7,904 nt of DNA, taken from the NCBI GenBank assembly GCA_021805405.1, contig JAJZFK010000209.1, forward strand, positions 1-7,904, given 5' to 3'. A program made the position numbers and the translations under genes. Each line of letters opens with the position of its first letter. Position 1 is the first letter of the stretch. The notes beneath the pieces are model-generated. The model did no database searches. It was given only the letters and a program-made list of their open reading frames with translations, and was not told where the DNA came from. This document shows, one piece after another, positions 1 through 5,624 of this stretch. Source of the DNA: a bacterium. GTDB taxonomy: Bacteria > Armatimonadota > Chthonomonadetes > Chthonomonadales > Chthonomonadaceae.

Positions 1-285
1 ATAATGAACAGTGACGCCATTGGCACCGGCATTAGCAAAGCCCTCAATATGCTTTTCTGGCTCAACAATCATGAGGTGTACATCATAGAACGCGGTTGAG
101 ACTTTACGTAGCGCCCTCACTGCCTGGCTGCCAAAAGTTATCTCAGGGACAAATCGACCATCCATAACATCAAAATGGAGATAATCGGCTCCGCCATCAG
201 CGCACTCCACCGCCGCGGCGGCAAAATTCGAGAAATCTGACGCTAAAAGAGAGGGGGCAATTGTTATTTCATTTATGATACTCAT
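1..285 (-). CDS. rpe: Ribulose-phosphate 3-epimerase, N-terminal part (cut by window edge)
   Basis: Rpe interconverts D-ribulose 5-phosphate and D-xylulose 5-phosphate in the cytosolic pentose-phosphate pathway. The 95 visible residues are the first half of a TIM barrel that is usually about 220 residues long; the rest lies beyond base 1. Family motifs are in order: PSLLASDF (residues 11-18, with the substrate-binding Ser12), HFDVMDGRFVP (37-47, with metal ligand His37 and catalytic/metal Asp39) and DVHLM (68-72, with metal ligand His70). Residue 48 is Glu where the family usually has Asn (FVPNITFG). The ATG at 285-283 overlaps the TGA of the upstream kinase gene (282-284) by four bases, so translation is probably coupled. 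A GGGA lies about 8 bases upstream of the ATG. Kinase-rpe proximity resembles the prkC-rsgA-rpe order of Bacillota, but no rsgA lies between them here. Confidence 0.95.
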   Translation of the reverse strand, partial: MSIINEITIAPSLLASDFSNFAAAAVECADGGADYLHFDVMDGRFVPEITFGSQAVRALRKVSTAFYDVHLMIVEPEKHIEGFANAGANGVTVHY

Positions 286-2270
286 TGTCCAGATCCCGCT
301 CGCTTCTTAAGTGTTTGTGGATTAAGCTTTTTGTCGTAGACCTTAACGCCGTTATAGTAAATCTTCAGCGTAATATTGCTACCCGTGTACTCAAAGCTAA
401 CAGGAACTTTGTCGCCATCGTTCTGCTGAGAGTCCATTACCTCATGCTCCCCCGTAGAGTCCGTATACGTAATGCGAACATCCCATGGGCCTGCGCCGCT
501 TTCTGGGGTTTTGTGCAATGTGATAGGGAAGTTGAATGTGTGTGTTGCGGGTAGTGGCGTACTATTCGAGCTTGAACCTGCGCCAGACGCTGCACCGACG
601 GCTGCTGCAGGATTGTCGGCAGACTGTTGAGAAGAGCCTGTACCGCTTCCGCCAGTCGATGTGCCGGTGGTAGAGGAATTTCCTCCCGTCGAAGATCCGC
701 TGTTTGGCGAAGTTGCCGGTGAACCATTTGACGATGTACCAGGTGTAGCTTCAAAACCAGGTGTGGGGCCGTCGCTGTATGTTAAATCCACGGTTGTGTC
801 GTGAAGCACTCGCTTCTTGCTGGAGACGTCCTGGCTGATAATATTGTCAATGGGTACGGTGCTACTGTACTGTGCCTGTAGTTTTCCAACTGTAAGCCCG
901 GCATCCTCCAGTGTCTTTCGTGCTGTGTCTCTGTCCATTCCTTTTACATTGGGGACATTCACGTACATCGGTCCCTTGCTGTACCATACATTTATGTACT
1001 GGCCGGGATGCACGGCTGCTCCCATATCCTGGTCACTTTTAAAGATTACGCCGCGTGCCTGGTCGGTGTATGAACCGTGAGCAAGGAGGCGAATTTTCTT
1101 GGCTAGCGAAATTTCCTGCGCATGAGTTATCTGCATTCCTACAAACGAAGGAACCGACTCGGTTTGCGGCGGTACGAAGTACCTCGAGTAGACGACATAA
1201 TAGCCCACCAAAACTACAAACAGAGCGGCTGACATGAACCCTATGGCACCTTTGATCAGGTTAGAGACCCGCTCTTCTCGCGCACGCAACCGGTTGTTAG
1301 GAGACATATAGGTTCGTTCTCCGGATTTGGGTACCTGTTCGGGTGGTCTGTCGTAGCTTCCACTGTTTACGGTAGCAGCAGGGCGAGTAACCGATTCTGG
1401 TGGTAGTTTCTCAAGGTCAATGGGTGACCATGAAAGTGGCTTTCCAAATCGTAGGGCGTCGCGCACAGATCGAAGGTCTGTTAATAGTTCGCCTGCGTTC
1501 AGATAACGTTGGTCGGGACGTTTTTGCAGGCACTTCACCACAATACCCTCTAAACTTAGAGGTACGCCGGGGTTAAGTGCACGCGGCGACGGAATAGGCG
1601 CAAATGCGTGCAAGTCTGCAATGGCAGCAGGTGTTTCGCCTGAGTAAACAACGGCACCTGTCAGCATTTCATAGAGAACAGCACCCATTGCATAAATGTC
1701 ACCTGCAACAGTACCGGGAACCGTAGTTGAGAGTTCCGGGGCGTGGTAAGGTGCAGATCGCAATAGGACAGCATGTTGAGCGGCCGGTGAGGCACAAATT
1801 CCAGATGATATGCCGAAATCGAGCAGTTTGACCGCACCCTCGGGACTAACAATAACATTTTGTGGTCGCACGTCGCCATGCACCATCTTGAGGCCATGAG
1901 CAAACTGCAGTGCCTCCACCAATGCGACAGCCACGTCCACCGCGGCAGCCAGCGTGAAGGGCGCGATGCGCCTTATTCGCTCCTTGAGATCAATGCCACG
2001 AACAAATTCCATCACGAGCGTGGGGCCCCACTGGGTATCCATCCACTCTAGCTGTTGACCAATGTGGGGATGCTTGAGCGCCGAGGCCTGATGAGCGCCG
2101 GTTTTTAACCCAGCCACAAATGGCGCATCGTCCTGCCAGGCCTTTTGCACTGACTTGAGCGCGACCGTGCGGTTGTTACCCTTATCACGAGCGCGATAGA
2201 CAGCGAAAAGGGTACTTTCGCTTGTTTTCTCAAGAACCTCGAAGCGCTGATTGATGACCTGGTTGATCAA
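282..2270 (-). CDS. Membrane-anchored PASTA-domain Ser/Thr protein kinase-like protein (PknB/PrkC family, divergent catalytic motifs)
   Basis: A 662-residue protein of the PknB/PrkC type, which senses muropeptides or lipid II outside the cell and phosphorylates proteins inside. Order: kinase domain (about 9-270), basic juxtamembrane linker (about 275-340), one membrane segment (about 341-361), two PASTA repeats (about 372-434 and 436-502), a Ser/Gly/Thr-rich linker (about 505-575) and a beta-rich C-terminal domain (about 576-662). Retained: VALK Lys39, catalytic Asp133 and Asn138 in HGDVRPQN, DFG (151-153), APE (177-179), Asp191 and Arg255. Changed: the glycine loop reads TSESTLFAV (16-24) with no glycines, the alpha-C Glu aligns with Gly58, HRD is HGD, the catalytic-loop Lys is Arg135, and the activation loop has no Thr. 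It may be an active divergent kinase or a pseudokinase. The start is TTG at 2270: an amber codon lies three codons upstream in frame, no ATG is near, GGGAG sits 10 bases upstream, and homologues begin about nine residues before the R[FY]E motif. No PP2C phosphatase gene is nearby. Confidence 0.9.
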   Translation of the reverse strand: MINQVINQRFEVLEKTSESTLFAVYRARDKGNNRTVALKSVQKAWQDDAPFVAGLKTGAHQASALKHPHIGQQLEWMDTQWGPTLVMEFVRGIDLKERIRRIAPFTLAAAVDVAVALVEALQFAHGLKMVHGDVRPQNVIVSPEGAVKLLDFGISSGICASPAAQHAVLLRSAPYHAPELSTTVPGTVAGDIYAMGAVLYEMLTGAVVYSGETPAAIADLHAFAPIPSPRALNPGVPLSLEGIVVKCLQKRPDQRYLNAGELLTDLRSVRDALRFGKPLSWSPIDLEKLPPESVTRPAATVNSGSYDRPPEQVPKSGERTYMSPNNRLRAREERVSNLIKGAIGFMSAALFVVLVGYYVVYSRYFVPPQTESVPSFVGMQITHAQEISLAKKIRLLAHGSYTDQARGVIFKSDQDMGAAVHPGQYINVWYSKGPMYVNVPNVKGMDRDTARKTLEDAGLTVGKLQAQYSSTVPIDNIISQDVSSKKRVLHDTTVDLTYSDGPTPGFEATPGTSSNGSPATSPNSGSSTGGNSSTTGTSTGGSGTGSSQQSADNPAAAVGAASGAGSSSNSTPLPATHTFNFPITLHKTPESGAGPWDVRITYTDSTGEHEVMDSQQNDGDKVPVSFEYTGSNITLKIYYNGVKVYDKKLNPQTLKKRAGSGQ

Positions 2271-2276
2271 ATAATG

Positions 2277-2564
2277 CTATCTCCCGGAACCCTCAGGCTG
2301 TTTGCTGCTGGTCTCCGTGGCGTGAACGGCCTGCATACCTGCCCTAGCGATTATCGCAATGAGGAGCAACAGGTAACAGATGAGCAACGGGCCGTGATCT
2401 AGAGCGTTTACCTGCGCGCCATTTAGAACACCCAGCACCTGAAGGCCAGGAACTGCTAGCCAACGGCCCGCGAAAAGGAGAATCCAGAGCAGCGCCAAGC
2501 CAGCGTTGGTGGCTGGCAGATCAAAGTACTCGCTGTCGGCGTTAAATTCCCCGTCAGTCGACAT
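2277..2564 (-). CDS. Small hypothetical membrane protein, two predicted transmembrane segments
   Basis: I do not recognise this 95-residue protein. It has an acidic polar N-terminus (residues 1-18), a hydrophobic stretch at about 21-46 interrupted by Arg34, a short polar loop (about 49-57), a very hydrophobic second segment at about 59-73 rich in Leu and Ile, and a polar tail (about 79-95). This suggests a two-pass hairpin in the cytoplasmic membrane with both ends on the same side. There is no signal-peptidase or lipobox motif. It is likely a real gene: the ATG at 2564 follows the aroB TAA by one base, an AGAGGGA Shine-Dalgarno sits 8 bases upstream, and its TAG is six bases before the kinase TTG. 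It is in the same frame as the kinase gene. Its place directly before a membrane kinase suggests a partner or regulator, but this is inference from position only. Confidence 0.75.
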   Translation of the reverse strand: MSTDGEFNADSEYFDLPATNAGLALLWILLFAGRWLAVPGLQVLGVLNGAQVNALDHGPLLICYLLLLIAIIARAGMQAVHATETSSKQPEGSGR

Positions 2565-2565
2565 C

Positions 2566-3675
2566 TTACAAATCCCTCTGCTTTTGCAGGCATTTCAATA
2601 CAATTGCATTATCCACGTCGCTCTGCACGCATGTTGTACCTATCGATTGCGCCAGCACCCAGCGAAGTCTACCGTTTCTCGCCTTCTTGTCATGTGCTGC
2701 ATGCGCAAGTAACTCTTCGCTGGATATCTCATTGGGTAGCCTGTACGGTAGACCCGCCAGTTGCAGTGCCGCCATTGTTTCACTAGTTACACTGGCTGGC
2801 GTAATGCCAAGTTCCTCTCCTATGAGGCACGCACTCACCATGCCAATTGCAACAGCCTCACCATGTTTATAGATACGGTAATGGGTCGCGGTTTCAACGG
2901 CATGGCCTATAGTATGGCCAAAATTGAGAATAGCGCGTACGCCTTGTTCCGTCTCATCTTCTGATACAATCTGCGCCTTAATTTCGCAACACCGGGCTAT
3001 AGCCGGCAACAGGCAGGCTGCATCGCGACGCAGCATCGCAGGTAGTGAATCCTTTATAGAGGCAAACAGCAGATTGTCGAAAATAATACCATATTTGATG
3101 ACTTCGGCAAGGCCCGAGCGCAATTCCCTAAACGGTAAGGTAGCTAGCGCCTCAGGATCAGCAATCACTGCCTTAGGCTGATGAAAGGATCCCACCAGGT
3201 TTTTGCCCGCTCGCAGGTCGACCCCTGTCTTGCCGCCGATAGAGGCATCAACCTGGGCTAATAGAGTTGTGGGCACTTGAACGACCGCGACTCCACGGAG
3301 GTACGTTGCTGCCGCAAACCCCGTTATATCGCCAAGAACGCCTCCTCCAACTGCTACGATGATTGTGCGCCTATCGAGATGGTGGCGCGCCCAGTCATCA
3401 TAAAGCTTTGCGACAGTCGCGAGTGTTTTGGTACGTTCTCCAGCGGGTATCGTGCTAAGGATGCAGTCGGCCCCTTCAAGCTTCAACGCCTCGCAAAGTG
3501 GTGCGGCGTACTTGGCAACAAGCCCAGGGTGGGTCACCACCGCAACCCTCGAGCCCCGCCCAAGTTCTGCTATAAGGGTGGGGGCTAGCGTTGTGAGCAA
3601 TCCCGCTCCAACGTGAACAGGGTAGCTTCTGCCCGGTGTGTCAACCTGATAGGTATAAACGGTGCTGTTGATCAT
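2566..3675 (-). CDS. aroB: 3-dehydroquinate synthase
   Basis: AroB converts DAHP (3-deoxy-D-arabino-heptulosonate 7-phosphate) to 3-dehydroquinate, the second step of the shikimate pathway, in the cytosol using NAD+ and a divalent metal. The 369-residue length is normal. Visible motifs: GGGVLGD (110-116, nucleotide binding), QVPTTLLAQVDASIGGKTGVD region (133-153, with Lys149), NLVGSFHQP (159-167), and the metal ligands Glu191 in GLAEVIKYG, His254 in NFGHTIGHA and His271 in KHGEAVAIGM. The C-terminal KKARNGRLRWVL stretch (330-341) is also typical. The ATG at 3675 overlaps the aroK TGA by four bases. Only a modest AAGG precedes it, in keeping with translational coupling. The TAA at 2566-2568 is one base from the next start codon. 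Confidence 0.97.
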   Translation of the reverse strand: MINSTVYTYQVDTPGRSYPVHVGAGLLTTLAPTLIAELGRGSRVAVVTHPGLVAKYAAPLCEALKLEGADCILSTIPAGERTKTLATVAKLYDDWARHHLDRRTIIVAVGGGVLGDITGFAAATYLRGVAVVQVPTTLLAQVDASIGGKTGVDLRAGKNLVGSFHQPKAVIADPEALATLPFRELRSGLAEVIKYGIIFDNLLFASIKDSLPAMLRRDAACLLPAIARCCEIKAQIVSEDETEQGVRAILNFGHTIGHAVETATHYRIYKHGEAVAIGMVSACLIGEELGITPASVTSETMAALQLAGLPYRLPNEISSEELLAHAAHDKKARNGRLRWVLAQSIGTTCVQSDVDNAIVLKCLQKQRDL

Positions 3676-4214
3676 TTGCCTTCGCCTGAGATGGTTTTAA
3701 ACAGATTGATCACATTCGCTGCAGACTCCGCAGCCGTAAGGCCACGAATCTCTACGGTGCAGTGTGCCGCCTCACGGTACGCAGGCGTCCGTTGCGCCAG
3801 CAGCGAAGCGATGTGCGTTGGCAAATCCGTCACTCCCATAAGCAGGGGGCGATGTGTCTGGTGCCTAACGCGTTCAACAATGGTGTCGGTATCGGCATTC
3901 AGTAAAATCACCAAACCTGTAGCTCTAAGGGCTGCTACATTCATGGGGTTCATTACCACACCGCCGCCGGTAGCAATTACCTGCCTCGACCCTGTGCTGA
4001 GTTCCTGAACAAGATTGGTTTCCTGTCTTCGAAACTCTTTCTCCCCAAGCTGCGCGAACACCTGGGTGATGGATGCCTGAAAGCGCGTCTCCAGTATATG
4101 ATCTGTGTCGCACAATGTCATGCCCAGGCGCCGCGCACATATCCTGGCTACTGTCGATTTCCCGGCACCCATGAAACCAATGAGCACAAGGTTTGTTAAA
4201 CCGGAATGCGTCAT
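3672..4214 (-). CDS. aroK: Shikimate kinase
   Basis: AroK transfers a phosphate from ATP to shikimate, giving shikimate 3-phosphate, the fifth step of the shikimate pathway. It is 180 residues, normal for a stand-alone enzyme. Visible motifs: Walker A GFMGAGKST (13-21), the DTD motif (36-38) whose second Asp binds shikimate, FRRQE (61-65) with a substrate-binding Arg, the GGG of ATGGGVV (81-87), the LID-region RPLL (122-125), and RTPAYREAA (142-150). The ATG at 4214 overlaps the aroC TGA by four bases. There is no convincing Shine-Dalgarno in the preceding 15 bases, so ribosomes finishing aroC probably re-initiate here. I use aroK because it is a single-domain shikimate kinase; aroK and aroL cannot be told apart outside enterobacteria. 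Confidence 0.96.
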   Translation of the reverse strand: MTHSGLTNLVLIGFMGAGKSTVARICARRLGMTLCDTDHILETRFQASITQVFAQLGEKEFRRQETNLVQELSTGSRQVIATGGGVVMNPMNVAALRATGLVILLNADTDTIVERVRHQTHRPLLMGVTDLPTHIASLLAQRTPAYREAAHCTVEIRGLTAAESAANVINLFKTISGEGK

Positions 4215-5398
4215 TTTACAGGTGGCTGCCAGCCCCGGCTCATCACGCTCTCGATGTAGGTACTGGCGTTGCGCTTGAACTCCTGAACGCTATCTCCACC
4301 AAACTTTTCAACAGCTACTTCCGCCAATGTAAGGGCAACCATGGCCTCACCAATGACGGCAGCAGCCGGTACTGCGCACACATCCGACCTTTCGAAGTGG
4401 GCTTTCACAGGCTGGCGGGTCTTCATATCTACCGAAGCAAGAGGTGTAGGTAGTGTAGATAGCGGCTTCATGGCAGCGCGAACAACCACGGGCTCACCGT
4501 TTGTCATGCCGCCCTCAATGCCGCCTGCATTGTTCGTACCACGGGTAAATCCATCTACCGTGCCAAAGAATAGCTCATCATGAACCTGGGAGCCAGGAAT
4601 TTCGGCCACACCAAAGCCCAGGCCAACTTCCACACCTTTGATAGCCTGAATAGACATGAGAGAGGCTGCGAGTTTGCTATCTAATTTTCGGTCCCATTGC
4701 GCATAGCTCCCTAACCCAGGAGGACATCCAATCGCTGCTACCTCAAATACGCCGCCAAGGGTGTCGCGCGTGGTTTCCTGCATACAGTGATCGATGGCAG
4801 CAACCATTTTTGTAGCCGCATCGGGATTGGCGCACCGCACTGGCGAGCCTTCTGCGATTTGAGCGAGAGCAAGGTAGTCTGGTTTGCCAGGGAATTCGGC
4901 CCATACGCCGCCAATCATAACCACATGGCTTACTATTTCAATACCAATAGAGCTTAAAAGTGATCGGCATACAGCACCAAGTGCTACAAGCGCAGTAGTA
5001 TTGCGGGCGCTGCTTCGCTCCAAGATAGGGCGCAGGTCGTCCGTGTTGTATTTCAGCATGCCCGGAAAGTCGGCATGACCTGGTCGTGGCTGAGTTATCG
5101 GAGGCGCAGGTTCCTCTACAGGCGAAATGGACATCCGCTGGAGCCAGTTTTCCCAATCGCGGTTCCTTATGAGCATCGTAACAGGGCCACCCATGGTCAG
5201 GCCGTAGCGCACACCGGTCAAGATTTCTACAGTATCGGTTTCAATCTGTTGCCGGGCACCACGGCCATATCCGCCCTGCCGCCGACGAAGCTGCAAATTG
5301 ATTGCATCTACATCGATTGGTAAATTTGAAGGCAGGCCCTCTACAACCGCGGAGAGAGCCGGGCCATGAGACTCGCCGGCCGTTAAGAAGCGTAACAA
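4211..5398 (-). CDS. aroC: Chorismate synthase
   Basis: AroC removes phosphate from 5-enolpyruvylshikimate 3-phosphate to give chorismate, using reduced FMN, and is the last common step to the aromatic amino acids. From the chosen start it has 395 residues, within the family range. Visible motifs: LTAGESHGPAL (5-15, with conserved His11), RRRQGGYGRG (38-47), RPGHAD (105-110, with the second conserved His107), KYNTDDLRPILERSSAR (116-132), GGIEGGMTNG (292-301) and RSDVCAVPAA (337-346). The start is chosen as TTG at 5398, giving a canonical MLRFLTAGESHG N-terminus with an AAAGGA 8 bases upstream. The TTG at 5401 is a close alternative. The longer frame from TTG 5422 would translate through the Shine-Dalgarno and add residues absent from the family. 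Residue 133 is Asn where the family usually has Glu (SARET). This is the first gene of the minus-strand run. Confidence 0.96.
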   Translation of the reverse strand: MLRFLTAGESHGPALSAVVEGLPSNLPIDVDAINLQLRRRQGGYGRGARQQIETDTVEILTGVRYGLTMGGPVTMLIRNRDWENWLQRMSISPVEEPAPPITQPRPGHADFPGMLKYNTDDLRPILERSSARNTTALVALGAVCRSLLSSIGIEIVSHVVMIGGVWAEFPGKPDYLALAQIAEGSPVRCANPDAATKMVAAIDHCMQETTRDTLGGVFEVAAIGCPPGLGSYAQWDRKLDSKLAASLMSIQAIKGVEVGLGFGVAEIPGSQVHDELFFGTVDGFTRGTNNAGGIEGGMTNGEPVVVRAAMKPLSTLPTPLASVDMKTRQPVKAHFERSDVCAVPAAAVIGEAMVALTLAEVAVEKFGGDSVQEFKRNASTYIESVMSRGWQPPVK

Positions 5399-5406
5399 CA
5401 AAAATG

Positions 5407-5414
5407 TCCTTTCC
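5407..5414 (-). promoter_or_regulatory. Ribosome binding site that decides the aroC start
   Basis: On the minus strand this reads GGAAAGGA. It lies 8 bases from TTG 5398 and 5 bases from TTG 5401, and falls inside the coding sequence if TTG 5422 were the start. This favours a leaderless-in-family N-terminus beginning MLRFLTAG. Confidence 0.7.
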
Positions 5415-5551
5415 CAGCACAATAGTGAGCATGATATTCTGTAATGCTACCACACACTGTCTACTTGCGTCACCAATGTAGAAATACTCGCACGCGCTAG
5501 CTCACGCACGGCGCGCGTCCACTGTGGTTTCGAGGCGGATAAATTGTGTAA

Positions 5552-5560
5552 TGGTATAAT
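5552..5560 (+). promoter_or_regulatory. Extended -10 promoter for der-radA
   Basis: The sequence TGGTATAAT contains a perfect TATAAT hexamer (5555-5560) preceded by TG one base away, the extended -10 form recognised by the housekeeping sigma factor. No good -35 lies at the normal distance, which the TG motif can compensate for. Transcription would start near 5566-5568, leaving a leader of about 58 bases before the der ATG. Confidence 0.65.
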
Positions 5561-5613
5561 AGAGCACTTTAATATAGATATTTGTGCATTCACTGCTTCG
5601 CCGCACTCTGTCT

Positions 5614-5620
5614 GGAGGAA
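5614..5620 (+). promoter_or_regulatory. Strong der ribosome binding site
   Basis: GGAGGAA with the GGAGG core 6 bases before ATG 5625. It fixes the der start at 5625 rather than at the upstream in-frame ATG 5544, which lies before the promoter. Confidence 0.85.
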
Positions 5621-5624
5621 TTTT

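Larger units (their letters stand above)
5399..5624. other. Divergent intergenic region between aroC and der
   Basis: About 226 bases separate the opposed aroC and der starts, and the promoters of both units should lie here. The der side has a clear extended -10. On the aroC side I see only weak candidates: TGGTAGCAT (TGN plus a 4-of-6 -10 match) reading leftward at about 5444-5452, and TATCAT at about 5430-5435. Neither has a good -35. The central part, about 5488-5520, is rich in GC with several CGCACG/CACGCACG direct copies but no real stem. I see no RNA gene and no conserved small ORF. Confidence 0.6.

Noticed and set aside
437..754. 105-codon minus-strand frame inside the kinase gene
   Set aside because: It is an alternate-frame shadow of the kinase linker. 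Low-complexity Ser/Gly codons often leave open frames.
546..758. Possible DNA tandem repeat or recombination site in the Ser/Gly-rich segment
   Set aside because: The protein is low complexity but the codons vary, and I see no regular DNA repeat unit.
282..2270. Kinase gene as a pseudogene
   Set aside because: The frame is intact over 662 codons, all domains are in order, DFG, APE and the catalytic Asp/Asn are kept, and downstream coupling is preserved. Divergence looks selective rather than decayed.
5485..5520. GC-rich palindrome or operator around the GCTAGC centre
   Set aside because: Beyond the central six bases the flanks do not pair. The apparent symmetry comes from repeated CACG/CGCG words.
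5544..5624. In-frame upstream start for der adding 27 residues
   Set aside because: ATG 5544 lies upstream of the extended -10, and the canonical N-terminus and strong Shine-Dalgarno are at 5625.
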